Of a stretch of 64,000 nt of DNA, positions 10,895 to 21,779 are shown in pieces. The DNA is from Larimichthys crocea (taxonomy: Eukaryota > Chordata > Actinopteri > Sciaenidae), in NCBI RefSeq assembly GCF_000972845.2, contig NC_040021.1:6925291-6989290 (forward strand), given 5' to 3'. The notes beneath the pieces were generated by a model. The model ran no database searches, had not been told where the DNA came from, and worked only from the letters and a program-made list of their open reading frames with translations. Position 1 is the first letter of the stretch. Each line of letters starts with the position of its first letter. The position numbers and the translations under genes are program-made.

Positions 10895-13634
10895 ACCCCA
10901 CACACAGGCTGGGTGGCCTAAATATTAGAAACACCTCTCCAATAATACTGCAAACTACAAACCACTGCAAAAACATAATTGTTACATTAATATCTCTCTG
11001 AAAGCTGCGTAAATGTATAGAATTTGATCACATTAGATTGCACAGTGTACCTAATAATGTGGCCAGTAGTATATATATATCTATTCTTATATAGATATAG
11101 AGAGAGAGGTGAGATGAGATGATTTATTGACAGGAGAGAATTTTAAAAAATGCATTTTGATGAGATGATTTATTGACAGGAGAGAATTTTAAAAAATGCA
11201 TTTTGATACACAGAAATGTCATTTTATTTGACGTTTTATGGTGTTTTCTTGTGACATACTGACTAAAGAAATGTTCAGATTAGACAATATGAGTGGTGCA
11301 GATCATTCAGAGTGAAGTGAGGGTTAGATTTAACGCACAGACATGGTTTTGCCTAAAGAAATATTGATGTATGTGGCGCTTTGTGTGTTAGATTTTCCCT
11401 TATTCTCACATTTTATGCTGTTAAATTCATTCATGTATCCATCTCAAAGAATAATATCTGTGTGCTGGTGAATTGGGTGCCCCATGAAGCGTCACATCTA
11501 CCGAGAAACCGCCATTAATTCCAGCTGTTTGTGCAGCCTGACAGCTGGATGAAGTGTTCTCCAGCACTTGTGGGTGAAGTGATTTCACCTCCCCTCTTGC
11601 GCGTCCTAATGAGTGCGTGTCTCCGCAGGGCTCCGTGGAAGCGCAGTGTGGGCTCGTGTTGAACGGCCAAGGGGGCGTCATCCGGAGAGGTAAGAGCCCC
11701 AACCGTTTATTCTCTGTTGTTGTTGTTGTTGTTGTAGTTGTAGTTGTAACCGGAGGGCCGTGAAAACACTCACGGCTCGACACGACAAGACAGCGAGCAG
11801 GCAGACAAACAGGCGGAACAGTCGTCTCTTGTCTGCTGTCAACATGTTGCAGCAGGAACGGCCCCATTTTCTCGCCTATTTAAACGCTAACACAGCGAAC
11901 ACGGTGCTTCCCATTTCCACTATGAAATGGACTGTCACTCAACACCTACGCCTGTTTTTCTTTTCTTTTTTTTCCTGACACTCTAAACATGTTTTATAGA
12001 AAATTAAAACGTCAACAAAGTCATGAATTAATATGGCACTGATCTGACTCACCACCCTTTTTTTAAAGTCAAATCTGCAGGCTGTATTTTCACAGTGAAG
12101 ACTGAAGTCATGCAGTAATGTAATATTCATGTTTATTTGAACGCCATACATCCACCATTATCCCCAAATATTGTCGAGCATATTATCCTTTGTGTAATAA
12201 CGTTAAACGTGGAAATATACCATTCAAAGAAACAGCACATTTGTTTAATTTCAGACTTATTATATTTTATAACGCCACATTATAATATAAATCTAAAAGG
12301 CTGTGAGGGTTATTTATCTAACAAATAATCGCCTATAAATTAAATTAGAGGTCTATTTTAAATCAATAAATCATTTGTTATTTGGTTTGGAACAGACTTG
12401 AAATTAAAGAAGCAATCCTGATTTTTTATTGAGCTGTTCCCAGGTTGCTTATTATTATGATGTGTATTTATTTATGGGCAGTGATGTAAACCATAATCAG
12501 AGGATGTTTTTCCATCAGCAGCAATTGTTGTTTCCTGTATGTATCTACTTGTAGGCTCTGTTTAATCAATGAGCAGAATTAAGGCCGGGTCTTGGCTCAG
12601 GATGTGGACCCATCAACACATAGGCAGGACCGGACAGTTTCCTCAGAGTCCACGCTGTGGTTCTGTTGTTGTGGTTTTTGGTCAATCAAAGCTTCTTTTT
12701 TTGTTGTTTTCAGTCTGGACTATGTTTAGTTTTTTGTTTTTTTTTACATCCAGAGAGGAAGGCTGTGTCTCGGGTTTAATTTTTCATCAGCTCTGCCTAG
12801 GTGTTGGGGCTTTTCTCTCGGATTGACGCGGGAATCCCTTCGCTATCACTTTCGGTTAATGGTGCGCCGTATTTGGCCCTGAGCTCAGCCGCTGCAACCA
12901 TCACAACCAATAATCTTTGCTTTACCTCCCGCTCCCGTATCGATAGCTTCTCTCGCCTCGGGCTGACGCTTTGATATGCTAATGCCGAGCGGGGCCCCGG
13001 ATTCAGCCGAGATCATATTAATGTTGTTCTTTCTGACTGCGGCTTTGGCGGCATGAATATTCACATAACCTTTTTCAAAAGAGAAAAGAAAAAAAAAAAT
13101 CACTCAAGAAAAACGCGGATCCTACTTAGGAGGAGTCGTCTGTGTTTTTAATCACCCAGCTACACCCCCTCCTCCTTTTTCCACTTCAGCTCCAACAGAT
13201 CAAACTGATCTGTCAGGCGCGCGCCCCCGTCACTACTCTCTACGTGCACGCGCCTCTCTCTCTCTCTCCCTCTCTCTCTTTTTCTGTCAAGACATTGGCG
13301 AGCTTTTTTTTTTTTTTCCTCCTGTCTTTTGGAGCTATAAACATTGTTGTTAAAATATGAGGAGAATGACATTTGGCCCGTGTCTCTTTTTCTTTAATTT
13401 TCGTGGCAAACTCGTAAAAAGGCGCTTGATTCCGCGTGTGATCCCGCCCGCCGCTCGCGCCGCAGCCCGAGGCTACTCTCCGTTGCTTAAATACCGTTAT
13501 CGCCTCTGGGCCCGCGCGCTCCACTGACTGCACTACCGGCAATAGCTCTTTTCGATTGCCCTTGGCAACATAAAATACAAACTACTTTGAATCAAAACAT
13601 TTTTAAGGGAATTAATATGATGTGAACCGGCGGC

Positions 13635-13665
<31 letters not shown>

Positions 13666-16600
13666 TAAGCGCGCCCCTGTCAGAGCGCGTGAGTCTGACA
13701 GACAGGTCTGCCCCGGTTTGTGTCACACATATAGACAAGTCCACACAAGAACCAATACCATCCATCGATTCCCTCGACCTGCTATCGTCCAATTTTTTGA
13801 CAGCCTGACTGAAATACAAGTCCCATACTGCCTTTTTGTACAAAGCGCTGCCCGCTGGACTTACAACAGGTTTTTGTTAGTGCCCCGTTGTGATGTCACA
13901 ACTGTGCTGCGGGCACGAGTCGCTGTCCAGGTGCTGAAATGAAAAAGGTGGAAAGGCGCTGTCCGTGGTGCTGAAACCCAGATGACATGTTTAGTGTGTT
14001 TTTTTTGTTTTAGCTTCAGGTCTGAACTGACTTCCTGCGGCCAGAAGCATGATGGGAAACTAGCACATTTCTGCTGATTGTGAATAATAGATCCTGCAGC
14101 AAAGAAAATATAGGTTACAGTGACTCATATATATATCTATATATATGTGAGGCTTAGCTGGTGGCCAAATTGTCCACATTGCCCAGGAAAAGATTGCCAA
14201 CCTTTCGCCTGCAGCGTTGTTCTTATTCGGCCTAAATGGCATCCCTCTTTTTCCTGATTCCATCATATCCAGCACGGCCTAATAACAAAGCGACACACCC
14301 TGCTGTTAGATTTGATAATGAGGCAGATGAATAATAGAATATAGCCTACAGTACATCAGACAGAAACCTTGCGTTTCAGCTGCTTGGGACGTTAGTTCAA
14401 GTGAAAGTTTAATAATAATAGGCCTACTCAGAGCAAAGTCGATATATATTCCAGGAGGACCAAGCAACCACTGATTCAGATGCAATTAATAATGTGAAAG
14501 AGCCTTCACCATCACAACCACAATCATTTATTCACACATCCAAGAGCCTCAAGTTCACAATGAAACCATAACTTGGTGGTTGGTGGAAGGTGATTAAAGG
14601 AAGGTTTTGTTTTCCCCTCCTGGGATTACCAGCAGACTTTTCTTACATGCAAATATTGATCTGAAGCAGAAATATAAATATATGTATATAGTTTAAAGTA
14701 GAAGAAGCTAAATGTAATATTTAACTAGAGCAAAGGAGTCTGATGAAGTCCTGAGTGAAACACATTGATCCTGCCAGCGCTGATTGAACATACTCATTCT
14801 TTCTGTGGGCTGATTAAAACATATATAATGTTCAACAGTTCACATGTATGACGAAGGCTGTGAACCAACAATGCCAATGAAAAAAATCGAAAGGATTCTT
14901 TGATGGGTGAAGATAAATAAGCCATTGGAGTCGATTGGATTATTGTGACAAAGCTGCTGTGACATTCTGGAGATGCTCGGTTTTCATAGGACGGCGATAA
15001 ACATAAAAAAAAAAAAAAAATCAAATTTGATAAATGATTTTGATGTTATAACACAAGTGGGAAAACTTTTTTTTCCTGTACAGATGAGGACATTTCTATT
15101 CACTGTGAGCAGTGGCTGCTCTGACACATACAGACATTACTGCACCGAGAAAAGAGACAAGACACTTCCTGTTTGCTCTGCTCACAGATGTAACACAGAT
15201 GTAGTTATAACCTGTGAAAAGTTTGCACGCAGCTGAAGCCACCTTCTTAAAACAAAAGTGCAAAATAACATTTGTATAGTCCAGGATTACATTTTATGAA
15301 TTTGTTCTTTTTTTGGACTGAAATGCTCAGACGTTTTAAAGAATTTTTACTGGATACACTCAGTACAGATCTGAAAGCACCGCTACATAAAGGATAGACA
15401 AACAGGTCTTGTAGTAGAAAAACAAAGAATCATCTTATCTAATTGAAGCATTGAATGCAAATTACATAATCTGCAAACTAAAGGCCCAATAATATTTTTC
15501 AGCACTTCAGTCTTTGTTTTCACACTGTGCATTTACTTTTTGTTGAAATCCATTATTATGATTTATTTATTTTATTATTTCAGATTGTATTATTAGCTTC
15601 TATTTATCGCTGTATATTGTACATAAAGATGAATTTACATCCAGTTAGTTGTGTGCTTGTTTAAATGGAATCACAGTAGACCTGAACATCCAGCACATTT
15701 ATTTAAAATTACTCAATAAACTAAATTATCTAGAAAGACTTAATGATACACCTACCTGCACTGTGTCTATACAGGGACTGTCCCTATGTAGACACAGAGA
15801 TTTGCTGCATTATAAACTGTGCATTGTTAAAAAAGACAAATATTAGTCTGCAGGAAAATGCCCGAAAAGTTGGGTCAGCATAGAAGCCTGATATTCATGT
15901 TGGCCTATTATTAGACCCTGCGGTAGAACACAGGAGTACAAATAGTGCTACATGTGGCACCTAAACAAATAAATTAGTTAATTAATCATCTCGATCAATT
16001 AATCATCAACATGTGAGCCTGAATCCAACTAAAGTGACTGAAAACTGGTTATTTACTGTTCCATGAAACACACAAGATAAATAAACTGTTAAATAAATTC
16101 ATTGGATTATCTGAAATTGTTTTTTTTTAGTTCAAGAAAAGGTGACATTTTGGAGCTGCACAGTTTATGTGCTGCATCAGCTCTTCCATGCTTGAGCCTT
16201 CTTGTAACAAAGTGTGTGTTGTGTTTGTGTGCAGGGGGGACATGCGTGGTGAATCCTACAGATTTGTTCTGCTCGGTACCGGGCCGACTGTCATTGCTCA
16301 GCTCCACCTCCAAGTACAAAGTCACCATCGCCGAGGTGAAAAGAAGACTGTCCCCACCAGAGTGCCTCAACGCCTCCCTACTGGGCGGCATACTGCGCAG
16401 GTCAGTACAAACACACAAAGGGCAGAAATATGACAGGAAGGACAAGAGTTCATCGCAGCTTATACTGCAGCATTATGGCTCCATGTGGAACTATTTCATG
16501 TTGCTGCGGCAGAGAACTTTACCGAGTTGTTCATGCAGGACGCTCAACATGCTCTCTTGAGAATGAGAGACACAAAACTTAAAAACACTGTGTTCATTTT

Positions 16601-19600
16601 GCAGCAGCAGAGTTATATAAGAATAAAAATGCACCTGGAAGTGTACAATAATAACAAAATCCATCCTCATAAATCAGTGACTTGTGAGCAAAGTAATGGC
16701 GAATGCAACAGATTGGGAGATATACTGCAGGGCTGTTCTTTTGGCTCGCATCATCAGAATGTTTCTGGTATTTTGCCCCCCTTCTAACAAAATGATATTG
16801 AAGTAAAGGGGCAAGTGTGATAGAGAGACAGCATTGTTTTTTAAAGCAGGAATCTGGCTGGTGAACATTGGCAAGCGCTGCCTGAGTCTATGTAGCCCTC
16901 AGATGAAACAGAGGATACAGAGTAGCGTCCACAAAGACTGTTGTAGGCGAACGAGGTGCCGGGGCTGCACGCGCCGCCATGCCCAGGGAGCCAGAGGGAG
17001 GCGAGACCAGGCCAAAGCATGCCAGGATCAGAGGAACCAGAGGAAAGCAAGAGTTGCCAGCGCTGTATTATTGATGAGGTGGAGAGAAAGGGAAGGGGGG
17101 AAGGAAAGAGAGAGAGACAGAGAGAGAGAGAGAATATGACTGGTGGTATAAGATGAGGTATCAACAAAGTATAAAAACAAAAAAAACATACAAATTTAGG
17201 TGCTGATCCTCATCTGAAGTGGAATAAATCACATCCATGACACAGAAAGAGAAGTTTATCTTTAAACCGTGGAGGGAACTCGCTGTGTTACAAAATGATA
17301 GAAAAACCTTAAGTAATTTTAATCCAAATATCCAAATCTTTAAAGTTTTTATTTTTAATTTCACATGAAAGATAAAGAAATGACAGGAAGCTTCGTTCCT
17401 CTGTTTTCCAAAATAGAACTTCTCACTTTTAGAAGAAGACAAATGACAAATGAGGAAACTCAAGGGGACATGTGACCATATCTATTTATAAAAATAAAAA
17501 AAAAGCATATTTAATATATAATAAACTGACTTGTTTTAATTTTGTACTCTTTGATTTTATGTGTTTGCCAAATCAAAGCTAATCTATATTCATCCGTCTT
17601 TACTTGAGAGCTGTAATTAAACGCATTTTTGAAGAAGAATTCTATGAAAAATGATCAGCTGATCAATGATGGCGTGTTTCCAGATATACTTTTTGTCTTA
17701 GAAAATGTAAAAGTGTGATGTTGTGGATTATAGGATGGTCAAAAAAAGTTATTTTACTTTTTCACAGAGCGAAGTCTAAGAACGGAGGCCGGTGTCTTCG
17801 TGAGAAATTAGACCGTCTAGGCCTCAACCTGCCGGCAGGACGGAGGAAAGCTGCCAACGTCACACTGCTCACCTCCCTGGTGGAAGGTAAGAAACTTCTA
17901 ACGTCTGCAGTTCTTTTCATTTTAGTTATGCTTTCAAACATATTTATTCCACAGTCTAGTTCTCATATATAATCTCTTCAGAGCCTGTTTCATCCGTCTT
18001 TTTTTCTGGTTTTGCGCTCAGGTGAGGCGCTCCACCTGGCGAGGGACTTTGGCTACACCTGCGAGACAGAGTTTCCCAGTAAGGCAGTTGGGGAACATTT
18101 GGCAAGGCAGCACAGTGAGCCGAAAGAAACCAGCGCACGCAAGAAAATGGTTCTGGCTACAAAGTAAGAATACGAACACACATACACACGCAGATCCAAC
18201 AAAACCATTTAGAGATTAAATTGTGTTTTTGTTACTGGAAAATGCAGCGTGTGTTTTATGCTGAAATTCTCCTGATGTTTTTATGACTTGGACACAGACA
18301 CTCACATCAGGTCAAAAAGGTCCAGATTTAAGTTAGTGTTTGTCTACAGCTCTAAAGGTATTGGTGAAACTCACAATCAATTCCAAGGAAAAGAAAAATG
18401 GATCATTTTAAAATCAATTCTTTGATATCAACAACAAGAAAGCCAGTGGTTGCAACGGGTACGTCAGAGTCAGACAATGGAGAACATTTAATAAAGGTTT
18501 AGGGAAGATTTGGATTAAAGTTCATGCATCGTGCTCGTGTCTATTTAAGATCCTTAGCTGCATTTACAGCAAATACTCTCACTGTTGCACATCGAGTACT
18601 GAATGTGCTGAGTGGAAACAGCTCCCACTCTCCTCCAGTTAAGTTGATTTTTTTTTCCCTGATAAAATCATCCCAACAATGATTTTACCACAGGATGTTG
18701 AAACTTTTCTACATTTGCAGAATTATTGGTGTCATGTTGTAAAAGTGTTTTTTGGATTGTGCATTGAACTCGTCCCGCTCCTGCATGTGCTATGCACTTT
18801 TCCTGGGAGGTATTTATGTGTGGGTTGATCTGGAATGGATGGGTGCAAGTAGAAGAAGAAGGAGAGGGATAAAGACACAAATTGCGACGGCTGTTTTGGA
18901 GACAGATGGTAAACCCTCCCTCCCTCCCTCCTTCTGTCTCTCAGGCAAATCTGTAAGGAGTTCCAGGACTTATTGAGCCAAGATCGTTCTCCTCTGGGCT
19001 CCTCTAGACCGACCCCCATCCTGGATCTGGACATCCAGAGACACCTCACACACTTCAGGTAACACACAGTTGCTTTTTATACAGAATTAATGGCTTATCT
19101 AAACAATTAAAAGCACAGAGTGTCAACAGTTTTTCTTGCAGAGCCCGGCTGCTCTCCGTTTTGGCTCTGACCGCTTTGCCATTTTCGAAAAGATGCAGCT
19201 GTCCAGTTTGTTATTTGGCACGAGTGACAGGAGGAGGGAACAGCGGCTTGTTAGCAGAAATGTCACATCTATGGCGTCATCCTTTTTGCAGAATATACAA
19301 AGTTTTATCAGACCTCCAACGAGTGCCAGGCAGAGAAATAAGATGTGAGCTCGGGTTGTATAAAGACAGTTATGACAGATTGAACAGCAGCGTCATTCTG
19401 GCAGCTTAAAGGTCTAAGCTGAGAGGTGACCAGACAGTTAGCTCTGCAGGACACTGCCAGCGGATCTAATAGGGTGGACAAACCATTTCCATATTGTAAA
19501 TGTATTTTTTCTTACCTCATATATACTCTATATCTGGATAGGGGGAGAAAACTATGTTTTATAACACATGACGAGCATTTTGGTGCAGTAGATTTGGGGT

Positions 19601-20522
19601 TTGATTTAGGACAAATATGATTGATTGTGATTGATGGTTGACTAAAGATTTTAAAGACCCATTACAGCTATTGTAAAGCGTCATGTATGATAATATTTGT
19701 ATTTTATGTCTAAAAAATATCAGAAAATAGTCAAAAAAATTAATTAAAAATGTCTGTTAAGTCTTCAAATGTGTTTTTTTCCCCAAGATCACCAGTCCTA
19801 AAGCTAAAAATACTCAGTTTACTATGACGTTAGACAAAGAATAGCAGCAAATCCTCACAACTGAATTGGTAGAATTAAGTCATATTTGCAGATTTTGCTT
19901 GAAAAATGATCTAAACAATTAGTAGACTCATCGATTCAGCCCTAGTCTGTATGTAATATGTTTAAACTTGACAATATTCAGGCTTAGAACTTGCTAAAAC
20001 AGTTGTAGTATTCAGCGTTTCCCCATAAATGACTGTAGAAACAGGGTTGAAGCAGCATTTAGAACATCACAGGACATTAAAACTCTGCTTAGCCCGACTA
20101 AAGAAACTCTTCAAGGAGGATTAGAAGCTCCACAATGCAGGGAGAGGAAAGTTTCTCTGCAAGTGTACCAACTGAGGAGAGAAAAAGGGAATCTTCACTC
20201 TGCCTTACAAACCCTGACTGTACCGCTTTATTTCTCCTATCTGCACCTGGACGAAACAAATGTTTGTCATTGTTCTCATGGCTGTTTCTGTCTCCTTCCT
20301 GACAGTCTGATCACTCATGGGTTCGGCACACCTGCGGTCTGCGCGGCTCTCAGCACCTTCCAGACGGTCCTGAGCGAGATGCTTAACTACCTGGACAAAA
20401 ACTCGAGCGGGAAAACAAGCGGACCCACCGACCAACAGATCAACAACAGCTCAGAAAAGACGCAGCTCCGGAAAACAGGCGAGCCCCAGAGCAAAGACGG
20501 GAAAACAGAAAAGACTGAGTAG
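6698..20522 (+). CDS. tfap2d: Transcription factor AP-2 delta (whole spliced gene)
   Basis: The coding sequence is the join of 6698-6736, 7505-8023, 11629-11689, 16235-16400, 17768-17886, 18022-18163, 18945-19058 and 20306-20522. That is 1377 nt, or 458 aa plus TAG, close to the human protein (about 452 aa). Every intron is GT-AG and every exon junction keeps frame. The N-terminus [13 protein letters not shown] and the following [20 protein letters not shown] are diagnostic of AP-2 delta. Residues about 14-186 are the activation region, rich in His, Ser and Tyr and lacking the PY motif of other AP-2 proteins. Residues about 210-300 are the basic DNA-binding part ([20 protein letters not shown], then [21 protein letters not shown]). 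Residues about 300-430 are the helix-span-helix dimerisation domain. The protein is a nuclear sequence-specific activator; AP-2 delta in vertebrates is known mainly from the midbrain and retina. The next gene downstream, same strand, is its paralogue tfap2b. Confidence 0.97.
6737..7504 (+). other. tfap2d: tfap2d intron 1
   Basis: A phase-0 GT-AG intron of 768 bp holding short poly-T and poly-A runs. I see no other feature in it. Confidence 0.9.
7505..8023 (+). CDS. tfap2d: tfap2d exon 2, activation region
   Basis: This 519-nt exon (173 codons, phase 0 on both sides) runs from the acceptor cttgtag|ATACGT to the donor CTGCAG|gtaccg. It encodes residues 14-186, starting [13 protein letters not shown] and ending SDDLQ. 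At the place where AP-2 alpha and beta have [10 protein letters not shown] it reads [12 protein letters not shown], so the PY motif is absent. About ten His residues fall between residues 65 and 102 ([23 protein letters not shown]). The exon is very GC-rich compared with the flanking introns. The reading frame stays open into the intron to about 8281, so a retained intron would add a proline-rich tail; I regard that as chance. Confidence 0.97.
8087..8123 (+). repeat. (CAC)n microsatellite
   Basis: A CAC/CCA trinucleotide array just past the exon 2 donor of tfap2d. Confidence 0.9.
8301..8362 (+). repeat. (GTCT)n microsatellite
   Basis: About 15 TGTC units with one interruption (tctctctg). Confidence 0.9.
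8515..8552 (+). repeat. (CAG)n microsatellite, 12 units
   Basis: An uninterrupted CAG array in tfap2d intron 2, not translated. Confidence 0.92.
8770..9010. promoter_or_regulatory. Enhancer-like block in tfap2d intron 2
   Basis: A non-repetitive segment with many distinct short words (ggcggattaacagatcgg, gccataaagcaccgtagt, ttatccaattaccgactta). It contrasts with the AT-rich, low-complexity DNA that follows. Called by composition only. Confidence 0.28.
9536..9935 (+). repeat. Three diverged tandem copies of a ~135-bp unit
   Basis: Copies begin at about 9536, 9669 and 9806 with acaaacctacaggctcat, aaacctataggctcat and accaacctgcaggctcat. Later shared words are aaagctctt (copies 2 and 3) and acataacgttgaaagagtgc / acataacgttaaaagagtgc (copies 1 and 2). 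Copy 3 ends less clearly (gcacatattgttgacagagc). Confidence 0.75.
10854..10893 (+). repeat. (CA)n microsatellite
   Basis: About 20 CA units. Confidence 0.93.
11115..11206 (+). repeat. Perfect 46-bp tandem duplication
   Basis: 11115-11160 and 11161-11206 are identical over 46 bp, starting tgagatgatttattgacagg and ending aaaatgcattttga. Confidence 0.97.
11629..11689 (+). CDS. tfap2d: tfap2d exon 3, linker
   Basis: This 61-nt exon encodes [20 protein letters not shown] plus one base of the next Gly codon. It lies between ccgcag|GGCTCC and AGAG|gtaaga and ends in phase 1. It links the activation region to the DNA-binding region. The peptide is nearly identical to mammalian AP-2 delta, as I recall it. 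Confidence 0.95.
12835..13090. promoter_or_regulatory. Enhancer-like block in tfap2d intron 3
   Basis: A non-repetitive segment with caaccaataatctttgc, gtatcgatagctt, tttgatatgctaatgcc and catgaatattcacataac. These are TCF-, SOX/CUT- and POU/homeodomain-type words packed within 250 bp. It resembles known vertebrate conserved intronic enhancers, but no alignment was done. Confidence 0.38.
13430..13600. promoter_or_regulatory. CpG-rich block with an AP-2 core site
   Basis: A GC-rich segment with GCCCGAGGC at 13465-13473 (AP-2 core GCCNNNGGC), followed by ttgcccttggcaac, which resembles an NFI or RFX half-site pair. It lies just after the previous block. Confidence 0.25.
13635..13659 (+). repeat. 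Poly-T run
   Basis: 25 T in a row. Confidence 0.9.
16235..16400 (+). CDS. tfap2d: tfap2d exon 4, start of DNA-binding region
   Basis: This 166-nt exon starts after gtgcag and ends at CGCAG|gtcagt in phase 2. It encodes [20 protein letters not shown] followed by the core with [20 protein letters not shown] and LLGGILRR. It is 54 nt shorter than the matching tfap2b exon, the whole difference lying before the shared FCSVPGR motif. This is the start of the AP-2 basic region. Confidence 0.97.
16401..17767 (+). other. tfap2d: tfap2d intron 4
   Basis: A phase-2 intron of 1.4 kb. A CpG-containing unique segment lies at about 16860-17060, followed by a GA-rich tract (17085-17135). No exon is seen. 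Confidence 0.85.
17768..17886 (+). CDS. tfap2d: tfap2d exon 5, basic DNA-binding core
   Basis: This 119-nt exon starts after ttcacag and ends at GAAG|gtaaga in phase 1. It encodes [20 protein letters not shown] and then [19 protein letters not shown]. The Arg/Lys-rich stretch is the part of AP-2 that contacts GC-rich DNA. The exon has the same length and phases as tfap2b exon 5. Confidence 0.97.
18022..18163 (+). CDS. tfap2d: tfap2d exon 6, helix-span-helix part 1
   Basis: This 142-nt exon starts after gcgctcag and ends at ACAAA|gtaaga in phase 2. It encodes [18 protein letters not shown], then [18 protein letters not shown] and [10 protein letters not shown]. It belongs to the first helix region of the dimerisation domain. 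It has the same length and phases as tfap2b exon 6. The intron before it is only 135 bp. Confidence 0.97.
18164..18944 (+). other. tfap2d: tfap2d intron 6
   Basis: A phase-2 intron of 781 bp ending in a CCCT-rich polypyrimidine tract. I see nothing else in it. Confidence 0.85.
18945..19058 (+). CDS. tfap2d: tfap2d exon 7, helix-span-helix part 2
   Basis: This 114-nt exon starts after ctctcag and ends at CACTTCAG|gtaaca in phase 2. It encodes [20 protein letters not shown], then [17 protein letters not shown]. The intron after it (19059-20305) has no counterpart in tfap2b, where the same position is continuous coding sequence. Confidence 0.96.
19059..20305 (+). other. tfap2d: tfap2d intron 7, absent from tfap2b
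   Basis: A phase-2 intron of 1.25 kb inside the dimerisation domain. It carries a degenerate interspersed repeat at about 19755-19955. Confidence 0.85.
19755..19955 (+). mobile_element. Degenerate interspersed repeat fragment
   Basis: The series gtcttcaaatgtgtttt, ccagtcctaaagctaaaa, tactcagtttactatgac, gcttgaaaaatgatctaaac and ctcatcgattcagcccta follows a repeat I recognise from many percomorph sequences. It appears to be a nonautonomous DNA element. The class is recalled, not tested. Confidence 0.45.
20306..20522 (+). CDS. tfap2d: tfap2d exon 8, helix-span-helix end and C-tail
   Basis: This last 217-nt coding exon starts after cctgacag. It encodes [20 protein letters not shown], then [13 protein letters not shown] and a polar tail ending KTEKTE before TAG. 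The first part completes the dimerisation domain. The tail is rich in Ser, Lys and Gln, and low conservation is expected there. Confidence 0.97.
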
Positions 20523-20568
20523 CCCCCACCCACCCGGTCCCCGTGCCTTGGAGCGCTGCATTTAGGAG

Positions 20569-20579
20569 TGTGTGTGTGT

Positions 20580-20617
<38 letters not shown>

Positions 20618-20622
20618 GTGTG
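20569..20622 (+). repeat. (GT)n microsatellite in tfap2d 3' UTR
   Basis: A GT array with two single-base interruptions. Confidence 0.92.
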
Positions 20623-20942
20623 ACAGGATTTGTTCATTCCCATGCGTTACTGTGTCTTCTTTGGGACAATTCATATTTATTGTCATTTATTTATCTTATG
20701 TTGAAACACTAACCTGAACTGTCCTAAACAAGACATCCTGATGTGTGAATGAAAATAACACAACCTGTTTAGGTGTGTGTGTGTGTGTGTGTGTGTGTTC
20801 ATGCGTGTGTCATGATAAGGAGGAGCCTCGCCATGGACACGGCTGTGACTCATCCAAGACTTTTAATTTGTTTATTTATTATTTCTGAAAACAGGAAGTA
20901 AACATAGACATGCTGACTTCACAGTTTTCCAGGACAGGGGCG

Positions 20943-20945
<3 letters not shown>

Positions 20946-20997
<52 letters not shown>

Positions 20998-21017
20998 ACA
21001 CACACAGACACACACAG
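20946..21017 (+). repeat. (CA)n microsatellite in tfap2d 3' UTR
   Basis: About 36 CA units with three CAGA interruptions. Confidence 0.92.
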
Positions 21018-21220
21018 GGTTTTGGGCTATTTGACGTCAATCCAGCTGATTCAGGTGTTGATTTTCTGCAAGAATGCAAAAACTAAAACACTATTTTTGT
21101 CCTCTGTCGGTTCATTTCATCTGTTCTGTGTTAAATCATTGAGAGAAATCCAGTTTTTTCGTAAATTCTCAGTGGACTGAATTGAAATATCTTCATTTCC
21201 AAACATTTTTTAACAGATTA

Positions 21221-21226
21221 AATAAA
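21221..21226 (+). terminator. tfap2d: Candidate early poly(A) signal of tfap2d
   Basis: AATAAA lies about 0.7 kb after the tfap2d stop. The sequence just after it is not strongly GU-rich, so this is a weaker candidate than the one at 21774. Confidence 0.3.
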
Positions 21227-21773
21227 ACACATACACCCTTATACATAAAAAAAAAACCCTCCCCTGTACCTGTGAGAGCACTTGTACCCCACCAAGCAGA
21301 CTTACTTTTTTTTTTTTTTTTTAAGCTGTACAATCAGTGCCATAGCAACCAGTGTGTTTACCATGTGGGCGACAGAGAAAAAAGGACTGTTTCTGGGTGT
21401 GAGACTGACGCCACTGCCTGAAGTACTGTAGGCAACACACTGTGGTGTGATTGTGAATCTGTGAGTGTGTGTGTGTGAGAGAGTGTGTTTTAGTGTGTGG
21501 GAGAGATAACGAGAGAGAGAAAGAGAGAGAGAAAGAGAGAAAGAAGGGTCCAACTCAGCCATTTTGTAAAAGGTGACTTTGCGGTTGCCATCGTTACTCT
21601 TCCCTGTGCATGTCTATCTTTGTACACTCCCCAGATCGCAAGTTTAGCCGACACAAGCTCTCTGACTCGCTCATGAACATTTGTAAAGATATATATAAAT
21701 ATTTAAATTACTTTTCTTGTAGGCTTTCAACTATATATATGTTAAATCCCTACCTTCTAAAATGCTGGTGTTC

Positions 21774-21779
21774 AATAAA
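21774..21779 (+). terminator. tfap2d: Candidate main poly(A) signal of tfap2d
   Basis: AATAAA lies about 1.25 kb after the stop. A U/GU-rich stretch (tgttctactatttactcttg) follows within 15-40 bases, as expected for a cleavage site. Confidence 0.55.

Larger units (their letters stand above)
8024..11628 (+). other. tfap2d: tfap2d intron 2
   Basis: A phase-0 intron of 3.6 kb. In order it holds CAC, GTCT and CAG arrays, an enhancer-like block (8770-9010), three diverged copies of a ~135-bp unit, a CA array, and a perfect 46-bp tandem duplication. I see no coding exon. Confidence 0.85.
11690..16234 (+). other. tfap2d: tfap2d intron 3
   Basis: A phase-1 intron of 4.5 kb. It holds a GTT array (about 11717-11747), an enhancer-like block (12835-13090), a second CpG-rich block (about 13430-13560) and a poly-T run (13635-13659). 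The rest is AT-rich with no exon seen. Confidence 0.85.
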
